Source: Gordonia mangrovi | GTDB taxonomy: Bacteria > Actinomycetota > Actinomycetes > Mycobacteriales > Mycobacteriaceae | Assembly: GCF_024734075.1 (NCBI RefSeq) | Contig: NZ_CP102850.1 | Location: 992,001-1,056,000, forward strand | Direction: 5' to 3' | Length of the DNA: 64,000 nt | Shown here: piece after piece, positions 47,736-55,666 of the stretch | How the letters are laid out: each line of letters opens with the position of its first letter | Numbering within the stretch: position 1 is the first letter of the stretch | The notes under the pieces: model-generated | The model's input: only the letters and a program-made list of their open reading frames with translations | Told to the model about the DNA's origin: nothing | The model's database searches: none | Made by a program: the position numbers and the translations under genes

Positions 47736-48613
47736 CCGTCGCCGGCGACACGCCGCCCGAGTCGCCTCCTGAACCGTTCGTGGTAGGCGATCCTGGCCGA
47801 GCCTATCGAGAAGTCAACGGCGGCAAACCCTTTTCTTGTGTGTCCGTACCCGACACCGTGTGCGACGCCTTCGACTTCTCAGGATGGCACGTGCGCGCGG
47901 CTTCGGTCCGCGGTCTGGCACACCGCCACTACTCGACGGCGCGCCAGGACCACTACGAGGTTGGGTTCTGCCCGGACGCCGACCGGCTCGTCGCAGTCGT
48001 CTGCGACGGGGTGGGAAGTCTCGATCATTCCCACATCGCAGCATCCGTAGTCTCACGAAAACTTCTGCGACAGACCCTCGACACGACAGCGACGCCCGTC
48101 ACCGCCGACGAGTGGACCCCCATGTTCGAGCGAGCGGCAGGCGCCGTCCGCAAGGCGCGATGGAATCGTTTCGGGCAGAACGAATCACTGATGGCGACGA
48201 CCGCGACGATCGCTGTTGTCGAGGGCGTCAGTCGGCCGGGGCCGTGGACATTTACTCTGTGCGGGCTCGGCGACTCGTCGATCTGGTCTCGGGTCGGCGG
48301 ACCAACTCCCGCGTGGCGGCTGCTTGTCGGCGGCAAGGACGCTTCCAACGACGCGCTCATCTCATCGAACCACACCCGATCTGTCCCGGACGGACCCATG
48401 ATCCTCACCGTCGAACAGGCGACGGTGGAACCCGGTGCGACCGTGGTGGTCTGCTCCGACGGTGTCGGTGATCTGCTCGACGACGAGGTCGGGAACAGGC
48501 TTGCCCTCGAATGGGCCGATCCGCCCCGGGCAGTCAACTTCGCCGCACAGGTAGGTGTGGGTCGGATGACGTTCACCGACGACCGAACGGCTGTGGCCCT
48601 CTGGACGCCGTGA
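47732..48613 (+). CDS. PP2C-family protein phosphatase
   Basis: 293 residues. Motifs in order: STARQDHYEV and VAVVCDGVGSLDHSH (metal Asp), MATTATIAVV, FTLCGLGDSSIW, TVVVCSDGVGDLLDD and FTDDRTAVAL, all the PPM metal-binding acids. It should dephosphorylate Ser/Thr targets, plausibly those of the kinase encoded four genes on. The first ~50 residues are a variable extension. ATGA overlap upstream and GTGA overlap downstream mark one transcript. Confidence 0.9.
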   Translation: MTVAGDTPPESPPEPFVVGDPGRAYREVNGGKPFSCVSVPDTVCDAFDFSGWHVRAASVRGLAHRHYSTARQDHYEVGFCPDADRLVAVVCDGVGSLDHSHIAASVVSRKLLRQTLDTTATPVTADEWTPMFERAAGAVRKARWNRFGQNESLMATTATIAVVEGVSRPGPWTFTLCGLGDSSIWSRVGGPTPAWRLLVGGKDASNDALISSNHTRSVPDGPMILTVEQATVEPGATVVVCSDGVGDLLDDEVGNRLALEWADPPRAVNFAAQVGVGRMTFTDDRTAVALWTP

Positions 48614-49233
48614 TTGCCCACACTGGCTACTGGCGGGAGAACTGGGTCTTACTCGGCCAGTACGCCCGCAGGAGCCTTCACGACCCCGTGTCGGCGTTCA
48701 TCATGACGCTCGCGGCACTGCCAACCCTGTCCACAACCGCTCTCGGACAAGCCTATTCAAGTGCCCTGTCGGGATTCGGACTACTTGTGGGGCTGGCGAT
48801 TTATCCGACTGTACTGCGCTTGATAGATCGCACTGTCACCGAGTTGGGTGAACCACACGTCGCCCGGCGCGACGTTGTCGAGCACTATCTGACGTGGGCA
48901 GCCATCGGCTTCGCCTTGTCGGTGCCAATCACCCTAGGCATGCTCTCCAACGATCTCGAGGCCATGGCCGTCTCCGCGGTGGTCGCGGACTCTGCGGACT
49001 CTTTCACCGAAGCAGGCCATCCGTCGTATTCGGTCTGTTCGCCGCTGAAACTGTACCTCGGATACCCCTTGTCGAAGCCGTGCTACAACGCTGTCGGCTA
49101 TCTCCACCTCTGGCAGATAAAGCCGGCACTGCCCATCATGATCTCCCTTGTCGGCCTATGCATCGGCCTGCCACTGCAGCTCCTCGCCCAAATCCGCGCA
49201 TCGTCACAACCCAAACCCGGAGTGCCCGAATGA
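48610..49233 (+). CDS. Polytopic membrane protein of the vWA-phosphatase-kinase operon
   Basis: 207 residues with about four hydrophobic helices (SAFIMTLAALPTLSTTALG, ALSGFGLLVGLAIYPTVL, LTWAAIGFALSVPITLGML, and one near the end IMISLVGLCIGLPLQLLAQ). A loop of ~70 residues between the last two has two cysteines. No family is recognised. It overlaps both neighbours by four bases (GTGA and ATGA), so it is made together with the phosphatase and the DUF4407-like protein and may form a membrane complex with them. Confidence 0.75.
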   Translation: MIAHTGYWRENWVLLGQYARRSLHDPVSAFIMTLAALPTLSTTALGQAYSSALSGFGLLVGLAIYPTVLRLIDRTVTELGEPHVARRDVVEHYLTWAAIGFALSVPITLGMLSNDLEAMAVSAVVADSADSFTEAGHPSYSVCSPLKLYLGYPLSKPCYNAVGYLHLWQIKPALPIMISLVGLCIGLPLQLLAQIRASSQPKPGVPE

Positions 49234-50783
49234 CCACCGATCGATCCTCGCGTCCGGTCGCGTACTTCTTCGCCCAGGTCGGCGGCGCGCGCCGCGACGT
49301 GCTCGAACGAATGCCGGGGCAGCTTCCGCGTCAAGCGGCGATGGGGGCCGTCATCATGACGACCGCCGTGTTCGCCGCGGTCTCGGCCACCTATGCGCTC
49401 CTCATTGCCGATGTTACAGACGTGCTCCTCTTCGCCATTGTGTTCGGAATCGCTTGGGGCATAGCAATCCTGAACCTCGACCGGATGCTGGTCATGGGCA
49501 TGGGTAAAGAGCGCAACCCCAAGCGACTCATTATGCTCGCGATTCCCCGGGTCTTCCTGGCACTCGTCATAGGGGTTGTGATCTCGACCCCGTTGATGCT
49601 CAAGATCTTCGAGCCGGAGGTTGATGCTCAACTCCAGAAGAACATCCTCACGCAGCAGGAGGAGCTCCGCAGCCAGCTCCAAGGGTCGACGACGGCAAGT
49701 GACCTCGCGGCGGCGAAGGGGACCCTGAGCGAACTTCGGGCGACCATCAACGCGGGGCCAACGACCGATCCGGCGGCCAATAGCGAGGTCAAGGCCATCC
49801 AGAGTGAGATCGACGCCCTCGCGAAGACAGCTTCCACACAAAAGTCCGACTACGAGAAGGCCCGCGCCGCAGCCCTGGCAGAAGAAGATGGCACGGGCGG
49901 AACGGGCGTGGCGGGCTGTGCCGCGGCGTGCGTCGCGAAACAGCGAGTAGCCAATGAAGCACAGGCCCGCTGGGATGCCACCACACAGCAGATCGCAGCC
50001 AAGGAGGCGAAGAAGCAGCAGACCATCAATGCCCTGCGACCGCAGCTTCTCGAGGAGAGCAAGCAGGCCATCGCCGACGCCCAGAGAGACCTTCCGCATG
50101 TCCAGCAGACGGTCAACGACCTCCAGCAGAAGGTCGACGCCGCGAACGGCACCAGCCACGAGGTCGCACTCAACAACACCGGACTGATCGCTCGACTCCA
50201 AGCACTGTCCGATGTGACCGCCTCCGACGGCACCACGCGGATGGCACGCCTCGCAGTGGCCGCACTGTTCATCTGTCTCGAGTTACTGCCGGTGATCTTC
50301 AAAGTGCTGACCAACCTCGGCAAGCCGACCGCTTATGACAATGCTATCGACCAAATCGACGACATCGAGACCGACCAAGCGCTTGCCGACTGGCACCGTA
50401 CCCAGGCCGAAACCCAACGGGTCAAGGACGAGGAGGCGGAGGAACTCGACCACGCCCGGGAGAAGAGAAATATCCGACGGCAGGTGGAGGTCGCTGCGGA
50501 ACAGGACCAGGCCCAGCACCACGAACAGACACTCCGACTGGTGAACAAGGAAGTCGCAGAGCACCAGCGCGAGGTGGTAAGCGAAGCGTTAGCAGAGTGG
50601 CGCGACGCCGCCCGCGCCGCTGCCGGAGTTCGAATGAACGCTTGGCGTCAGAACGTCGTCGGAAACGGGCCCGCGCCTAAACATGTCCATGACCCGACCG
50701 GCCAGCCGATGCCTGCCAACGGCACCACCCCACCCGGACCGACGGTGACCGTCACCAGCCTTCCGGACCCCGGAACAATTTAA
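49230..50783 (+). CDS. DUF4407-like membrane protein with long coiled coil
   Basis: 517 residues. Three helices lie near the N-terminus (MGAVIMTTAVFAAVSATYAL, LLFAIVFGIAWGIAILNLD, VFLALVIGVVISTPLMLKI), with the LNLDRMLV motif seen in DUF4407 proteins. A ~200-residue extracytoplasmic coiled coil follows (EVDAQLQKNILTQQEELRSQ ... QTVNDLQQKVDAANG), then a fourth helix (RLAVAALFICLELLPVIFKV) and a charged cytoplasmic coiled coil. A sensor or scaffold across the membrane is a reasonable inference; no enzyme motif is present. Confidence 0.82.
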   Translation: MTTDRSSRPVAYFFAQVGGARRDVLERMPGQLPRQAAMGAVIMTTAVFAAVSATYALLIADVTDVLLFAIVFGIAWGIAILNLDRMLVMGMGKERNPKRLIMLAIPRVFLALVIGVVISTPLMLKIFEPEVDAQLQKNILTQQEELRSQLQGSTTASDLAAAKGTLSELRATINAGPTTDPAANSEVKAIQSEIDALAKTASTQKSDYEKARAAALAEEDGTGGTGVAGCAAACVAKQRVANEAQARWDATTQQIAAKEAKKQQTINALRPQLLEESKQAIADAQRDLPHVQQTVNDLQQKVDAANGTSHEVALNNTGLIARLQALSDVTASDGTTRMARLAVAALFICLELLPVIFKVLTNLGKPTAYDNAIDQIDDIETDQALADWHRTQAETQRVKDEEAEELDHAREKRNIRRQVEVAAEQDQAQHHEQTLRLVNKEVAEHQREVVSEALAEWRDAARAAAGVRMNAWRQNVVGNGPAPKHVHDPTGQPMPANGTTPPGPTVTVTSLPDPGTI

Positions 50784-50796
50784 GGAGCCGTAGAAC

Positions 50797-51399
50797 ATGT
50801 TGCTCACCAACACGATCGACGACACTCTATCCGGTCCGTCGCGAACCGAACTGGTCCTTGCTGTTTCATCAGGTGTTCGTGAGATCGCCCGCGAACTCGT
50901 CGGCCACCTGGCAAACGCCGTGTTCATGTCCCCGTGGCTCAACGACCAGCTGCGGCTAGTCCTGCTGGACGAAAGCGGGAAACTGCTGTTCGACAGCCAC
51001 TCCCTTCCGTTCACAGACCTCGTTCAGATAGACGACGTCCTCGACGGAAACCGCGCCTTCAACGCCTGGGCGAGCGCACCGCCGCGGATCTCTGCGGCCA
51101 TGACCATCGTCCTCGACACCCCCTCACAGCCAATGTCACCGCACGAGTTCGCCCATTGGCCAACGCTGCTGTGGGTGATGTCCGATATGGAGGGCATCGA
51201 GCCGGATGCCGCCGCAGCAGCATGGCACGCAGATGGCGCGGTCATCGATAGGAGCGGATCGTCGACTCAGATACTCGGCGCGATCGACTGGTTTATCAGC
51301 GACATTGTCGAAGCCGGAGTGGGAAGCGAGATGCGGGACTGGGATGTTCGGCAATGGATCGCCGAGTGCACCCGATCGCTGCGAGATGATGCTGCGTGA
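50797..51399 (+). CDS. Hypothetical protein between DUF4407-like and kinase genes
   Basis: 200 residues, soluble, alpha/beta (ELVLAVSSGVREIARELVGH, LRLVLLDESGKLLFDSHSLP, HWPTLLWVMSDMEGIEPDAA). GGAG is suitably placed before the ATG. The GTG of the kinase gene overlaps its stop (GTGA), so it is translated with the kinase. Family not recognised; it may be the triad's variable adaptor. Confidence 0.75.
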   Translation: MLLTNTIDDTLSGPSRTELVLAVSSGVREIARELVGHLANAVFMSPWLNDQLRLVLLDESGKLLFDSHSLPFTDLVQIDDVLDGNRAFNAWASAPPRISAAMTIVLDTPSQPMSPHEFAHWPTLLWVMSDMEGIEPDAAAAAWHADGAVIDRSGSSTQILGAIDWFISDIVEAGVGSEMRDWDVRQWIAECTRSLRDDAA

Positions 51400-52844
51400 C
51401 CGTCCAGCGCGACGCACTCGACGTCGAAACATATCTCGCAAAAGGAGGATTCGGCGCCGTCTATAAGGTCACCACGCCCAGCGGCCTCATTACCAGCGCT
51501 TCCTGCGCGTTCAAAGAGTGGAAGCCAACCAAGTTGGACCAGGTAGTCATCGATAACGTCGCGGTGCTAATCGACTACCAGCGGAGGATGGACGCCGCGG
51601 ATCGGCAACTTCTCGACGACCTCACCACGTGGCCCCTCGACACGGTGACCGAGCCCGGCGGCGGTGTCGTCGGGTACCTTATGCGAATCGTCCCCGACGA
51701 CTTCTTCGAAAATGACATTATTCAGATCCCCCACAACATCAGCAAACCGAGAAGCTTCACAGATCTGACTGATCCAGAAGTGGCTGAGCGCTCCGGCGTC
51801 GTCGATATCGTCGCCAAGGATGACCTGGTGGAGCGAATTCGCATGTGCGCCTGGATGTGTCGAATATTCGCCCTGCTGCACCGGCACAACATCACATATG
51901 GGGACATCAACGAGAAGAACGTGCTGTACTCCTCGAAACACGATCCGCCGGTGATGCTCGTCGACATCGACCCGGCACGAGTCGAAGGCAGGTCCCCACA
52001 GTTCACGCAGGCGAACCTGGCCCACATGGTGGCACCGGAGAACACCGGGAAGAACCACACGTCCCGACAGGATGAGCTGACCGACCGCTACAAGATTGCT
52101 CGGTTGTGCGCTCAGATCCTTATTTCATCACGATCCCTCGACCCGCAGTTCCGCGCCCTTCGGCCGGTGTCGGACCGGGAGGGTTTCGAGTTATTCGAGC
52201 GGGGGCTCCGCGGCCCCCGAGCAGACCGTCCCAGCGCCGCGGAATGGTACGGCTACTTCTACCGACGGATTGCTGCGCTGACGCGACCGCCCGAGGTCCA
52301 TGCATTCACCGTCGAGCCAGAGGCGGTGCAGAACGGCGCGACGGTCACTGTGCGATGGCATGTGGCCGGCCATGATTCGCTGGTGGTGATCGCCCCCGAC
52401 GGCCAGCAGTATCACACTGATTCGGCAGCGAATGAGTGGCTCACCGTAAACCCCGGATCTTCGGGAAGCTTCCGCGTCATCGCGAGGAACCGTTATGGAA
52501 GCGTCGAGTCGCACAGCGTCGACGTGTATCTGTACGAGCCGCCGACTATCGAAATGGTCACGGTGCCCGCCGGCCCAGCAGCCTCGTCGTTTCCCACGCT
52601 CGATCTCGCGACCCTGGCAGACGCACTCGCCGGCAGTTCCGCGCCCGACACAGTCCGCAACTTCCTCGCCGATGGGTCGGCGATTCCGCTGGCTCTGCCG
52701 TTCCAGTCCTACGACGAGGCACTGACCATGCCTGGAGTCTCCGGGATGCTCACTAGTCCGGACTTCTCCGTGGCCTTCGGGCCTGATCTGAACCGGAAGG
52801 CCGCCGAACTGGCAGCCCAGGCCTTGGCCGCCAACCCGCCATGA
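51396..52844 (+). CDS. Ser/Thr protein kinase-like protein with C-terminal Ig-like domain (TerY-P type)
   Basis: 482 residues. Kinase lobe: YLAKGGFGAVYKV (residues 13-25), the ATP lysine in CAFKEWK (Lys40), catalytic loop ITYGDINEKNVL with Asp170 and Asn175 (Tyr-Gly replaces His-Arg of HRD), metal Asp190 in LVDIDP (in place of DFG), and MVAPE. This divergent loop is like that of kinases in vWA-phosphatase-kinase triads. Residues ~298-385 form a beta-rich Ig-like domain (FTVEPEAVQNGATVTVRW); the tail is helical. Probably active since the three catalytic residues remain. It is the third component of the triad with the vWA protein and PP2C. Confidence 0.85.
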   Translation: MTVQRDALDVETYLAKGGFGAVYKVTTPSGLITSASCAFKEWKPTKLDQVVIDNVAVLIDYQRRMDAADRQLLDDLTTWPLDTVTEPGGGVVGYLMRIVPDDFFENDIIQIPHNISKPRSFTDLTDPEVAERSGVVDIVAKDDLVERIRMCAWMCRIFALLHRHNITYGDINEKNVLYSSKHDPPVMLVDIDPARVEGRSPQFTQANLAHMVAPENTGKNHTSRQDELTDRYKIARLCAQILISSRSLDPQFRALRPVSDREGFELFERGLRGPRADRPSAAEWYGYFYRRIAALTRPPEVHAFTVEPEAVQNGATVTVRWHVAGHDSLVVIAPDGQQYHTDSAANEWLTVNPGSSGSFRVIARNRYGSVESHSVDVYLYEPPTIEMVTVPAGPAASSFPTLDLATLADALAGSSAPDTVRNFLADGSAIPLALPFQSYDEALTMPGVSGMLTSPDFSVAFGPDLNRKAAELAAQALAANPP

Positions 52845-52899
52845 CACCCGGCGCGGGACCGGTATGACCCTTGCAAGCCCCCAACACGAGGAGAAGATA

Positions 52900-53019
52900 G
52901 TGTTCCACACCCCCCAGTCCGCGCTGAAGGCCATGTACATCTGCCGCGGTTGCGGCGCCGAGGTCGCATACCCGGACCGCTACACCAAGTGCCCGGTGTG
53001 CGGAATCAAGTGGGGCTGA
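52900..53019 (+). CDS. 39-aa rubredoxin-like zinc ribbon
   Basis: From a GTG with GAGGAG seven bases upstream: FHTPQSALKAMYICRGCGAE, then VAYPDRYTKCPVCGIKWG. Two CxxC knuckles 16 residues apart give a complete zinc site. An ATG at 52864 would add 12 residues, but the ribosome site favours the GTG. It is the last gene of the triad operon, 55 bases after the kinase gene. Too short for usual gene finders. It probably acts as a small adaptor. Confidence 0.7.
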   Translation: MFHTPQSALKAMYICRGCGAEVAYPDRYTKCPVCGIKWG

Positions 53020-53231
53020 CAACCCGGCCACACCGCCACCGCAGAGGCGCACATTTTCAGATGAGGCAACGACTACCCCTACGCGCGCATTTTCGATGAG
53101 TCAACGCGCACCCTTGTCCGCCTGGTCAATCAGGTCTATAATTCAGATTTCCCCAAGTCCGACTCTGGGCCAACTCTCTGACGCCTCGCAGGTGAGGTGT
53201 GTCTGAAGAACAACTGCAGAGAGGACTGTTG

Positions 53232-53519
53232 ATGAACAGCGTTGGGGCTCACCGACCGATCAGCCGGCGCGGCGCGCTCAGCCCGATCATGGCTGCACGA
53301 TTGAGTCAGGATCTCGTCCGGGTCACCTCCGACGTCCACGCTCGGCGGATCAAGGAGTGGGCGGCCACAGACCACGGGCCGTACCCGAGCGTGGAGGAGT
53401 CGCGGATGGCTGCCGAAGCCGAACTCGCACAGCTGGTACGGGCTCTCGGGTCGATCGCCGAGATCGAGCCGGGAAGATTCGACGCGGATGTCGCCGCTGC
53501 GACTCGGCTGGTGCGTTAG
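53232..53519 (+). CDS. Hypothetical helical protein
   Basis: 95 residues, mainly helices (LSPIMAARLSQDLVRVTSDV, ESRMAAEAELAQLVRALGSI). GAGAGGA seven bases before the ATG at 53232 supports this start; a GTG at 53199 is possible. A strong terminator follows within ten bases, so it closes the plus-strand block. Not recognised; it may be unrelated to the triad. Confidence 0.6.
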   Translation: MNSVGAHRPISRRGALSPIMAARLSQDLVRVTSDVHARRIKEWAATDHGPYPSVEESRMAAEAELAQLVRALGSIAEIEPGRFDADVAAATRLVR

Positions 53520-53525
53520 CGCCAA

Positions 53526-53557
53526 GCGCCCGGTCCTGGGAACTCAGGACCGGGCGC
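53526..53557. terminator. Strong hairpin terminator
   Basis: A perfect 13-bp stem GCGCCCGGTCCTG / CAGGACCGGGCGC with a 6-base loop (GGAACT). It lies between the plus-strand gene ending at 53519 and the minus-strand TIR gene ending at 53628 and probably stops both transcripts. Confidence 0.82.
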
Positions 53558-53627
53558 GGCCAATCCCCTGCAAATCATCGGCGCGTAGTGCAACCGATCC
53601 GTCTCTCCGACGCATCAGCGCACCGAA

Positions 53628-54845
53628 TCAGGCATCACGAAGCCGGATTGTCACGTCGAGGTGGACCTCGCCCCGGTCGGTGAGTCGTTCGACAAGCGTG
53701 GAGAGCGATTCCGCGGTTCCGACTGACAACGAGGGGCCGGCTGTGTGAGGTCCGGCGGTCTCGGCGTCTCGCCGGCGAGGCTCAGAGCGCGCCCGGTGGA
53801 CGCGATCGACCACGCGTGCCGCGAAGTCATCGATCCTGTGCATGTCAGCTTCCCGAACGTCAACGTATTGCACAAGCCGCATATACGAGGGCAGTTGGGC
53901 GGACCGAAGGAATGCGGGCACCAGGACGCCTCCCTCTTCGCGATGTCTCATCCAGCCTATGTGCAGTTCTTCGATGCACACCTTCGACGACAGGTAATCG
54001 GGCGAGTAGAGACAAACCACGAACCGAGAGTCATCGATTGCTTTGTAGATGGACTGTTGCCAGGATGATCCCGACTGAAGCTCTGAGCGGTCAAGGTAGA
54101 GCCGGATGGATGGATCAAGCGTCCGCACGTGATCTACGAAGCGATCGGTGACGTCGCTGTCGACGCGTGAGTAGCTGACGAAGAGGTCGTGCTGGAAGGC
54201 GCTGATCCCGCGAGAGCCGCTCGCCAGGGGCGAAGGCACTTCCGACGCGAGCGACTTTGCCTTCGAACGGAATTGCTCGAGCAGCTCGTGTTGCGTTTCC
54301 TCGGGCATCGCGGAGTAGAGCACGATCTTGATCGGATCGAGGTTTACGCCGGCGGACAGCCAGTGCACCGATGCATCCAGGATCGCTCGCAGCATTCGCG
54401 GCGCGGATTCTCGCTGACTGCCGGCGGCAAGCAGGGGCATCGCGATACTGCGGATCCAGGGCTCGTCGGTGGTGAACGGAACAAGGCTGCGGAAGAGGTC
54501 ACCGACGACCTGCGCGGGTGCATCCATGCCCCGGTAGAGCGGCTCGAAACAGATGACGTACCGGAAGCCGAGGTCGTCTCTCATGACCGGCCGCGACAGC
54601 CAGCAACTCGACGTCGTTCGGAGGTCGATGTGCTTGTCGCGGGCAAGCTTGCCGACGGACAGCCCACGCTGGTCGAGGGCGCGGATCAGAGTTCCTGGCG
54701 TCGGCCCGTAGCTGTCGGGAAACGCCGATACGATCAATGCATCAACCCCCTCGCCGTCCGGGATCTGCGCGAGGTCACCGGAGAACAGTTGGATACGGCG
54801 TTCACCGTCAGGGTGGTGCACGATCATCTGGTCGAGGAGTCGCAT
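53628..54845 (-). CDS. Macro-like domain / TIR domain fusion protein
   Basis: 405 residues. Residues ~15-180 look like a macro (ADP-ribose-binding) fold: IQLFSGDLAQIPDGEGVDAL, LIVSAFPD, then SIAMPLLAAGSQRESAPRML and KIVLYS. Residues ~218-350 are a TIR domain: HDLFVSYSRVDSDVTDRFVD, RLYLDRSELQSGSSWQQSIY and SSKVCIEELHIGW, with Glu293 at the usual NADase glutamate position. TIR domains make NAD-derived signals and macro domains bind such molecules, so this could be a self-contained signal maker and sensor. The start at 54845 is set by the first domain; the frame is open to 55037 and no good ribosome site was found. Confidence 0.75.
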   Translation of the reverse strand: MRLLDQMIVHHPDGERRIQLFSGDLAQIPDGEGVDALIVSAFPDSYGPTPGTLIRALDQRGLSVGKLARDKHIDLRTTSSCWLSRPVMRDDLGFRYVICFEPLYRGMDAPAQVVGDLFRSLVPFTTDEPWIRSIAMPLLAAGSQRESAPRMLRAILDASVHWLSAGVNLDPIKIVLYSAMPEETQHELLEQFRSKAKSLASEVPSPLASGSRGISAFQHDLFVSYSRVDSDVTDRFVDHVRTLDPSIRLYLDRSELQSGSSWQQSIYKAIDDSRFVVCLYSPDYLSSKVCIEELHIGWMRHREEGGVLVPAFLRSAQLPSYMRLVQYVDVREADMHRIDDFAARVVDRVHRARSEPRRRDAETAGPHTAGPSLSVGTAESLSTLVERLTDRGEVHLDVTIRLRDA

Positions 54846-55312
54846 ACGGGAGAGTATCGCGCGGTTCGACCCGCGACCAGTACTACTCGAGGCTCTCGAA
54901 CCAATACCAACGGAAGAGATCCTCGATGCCGACATAGGGACCGACGCCTGTGCATCGTGCGAACATCGCTCGATGGTGCACAAAGGGAAGTTGATTTGGA
55001 GCACGGGCGGCATTTTCGAGTTTGGTCGATTTCGCAACTGGGACGTGTTCGGGCAATGCGGGCGAGTTGATCAGCGAAGGCTCAAAGCTCGCACCGGCGG
55101 AGATGACCAGTCGGACCGATAGACGCCGTCATGATGTTCTGTCGGTGCGATTGAAACGGCACTTCTCTTCAGGCACGACCGTTGCTCGACCGATCGGACG
55201 ACCTGATTGCTCCGTGCGTACGAACGGAGCAATCATCGCGCGGCGGCCCGAGTCTTCAGCTTAGGATCGACTTGCCCGTTGTCTATTTAACGCACAAGGC
55301 AGGTTCCGTTAC
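54846..55312. other. Divergent promoter region between TIR genes
   Basis: 467 bases between the minus-strand macro-TIR gene and the plus-strand TIR operon. It contains a 12-bp perfect inverted repeat (listed separately). The frames present look non-coding. Both promoters should be here. Confidence 0.45.
55204..55235. promoter_or_regulatory. 12-bp perfect inverted repeat in the divergent TIR promoter region
   Basis: TGATTGCTCCGT and ACGGAGCAATCA are separated by 8 bases (GCGTACGA). No T-run follows, and the position between divergent genes favours an operator for a dimeric regulator over a terminator. It could couple expression of both TIR transcripts. Confidence 0.55.
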
Positions 55313-55666
55313 ATGACATCCGATGACGAGATGGCCGCTGTCAACCGGGTCCGGTTCAGATTGGAAGCGCTCGTCCTCGGACGCAGCCCGGATCCCGGCG
55401 GTCCTCTCGGCGACCAGTATGTGGTCGGCCGATCCGCCGCCGGCGCGCCCTACGGCCATCAAGCAGGTGCTGTCTACAACACGCGATCGACCGGCACCGT
55501 GATGACCGCAGGAATGTGCCCTGCCGGAATACGCCAGCTCCAGTTGAGTTTCACTGGGTCAACGACCAGCCAAGATGATCCGGTGAACATACATATCGCC
55601 ATGCAGGGCGACTGCCCCTCGATATTGCTCAAACGCGACGGCAAGGTCCGTCGGATTCCGATGTGA
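55313..55666 (+). CDS. Hypothetical protein, first gene of TIR-propeller operon
   Basis: 117 residues with no membrane helix. The N-terminal part is helical (NRVRFRLEALVLGRSPDP), the C-terminal part beta-rich (RQLQLSFTGSTTSQDDPVNI, CPSILLKRDGKVRRI). Its TGA overlaps the ATG of the next gene (TGATG), so it is coupled to the TIR-like protein. Family not recognised; a small effector-adaptor is possible. Confidence 0.65.
   Translation: MTSDDEMAAVNRVRFRLEALVLGRSPDPGGPLGDQYVVGRSAAGAPYGHQAGAVYNTRSTGTVMTAGMCPAGIRQLQLSFTGSTTSQDDPVNIHIAMQGDCPSILLKRDGKVRRIPM

Noticed and set aside
49098..50201. 367-codon minus-strand frame
   Set aside because: Antisense of the DUF4407-like coiled-coil gene; leucine/arginine richness reflects the coiled coil on the other strand.
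53526..53557. Hairpin considered as an attachment site for the TIR island
   Set aside because: It is a GC-rich terminator placed between convergent gene ends; no second copy or integrase gene is seen.
54189..55070. 293-codon plus-strand frame
   Set aside because: Antisense to the macro-TIR gene, which has recognisable TIR motifs.
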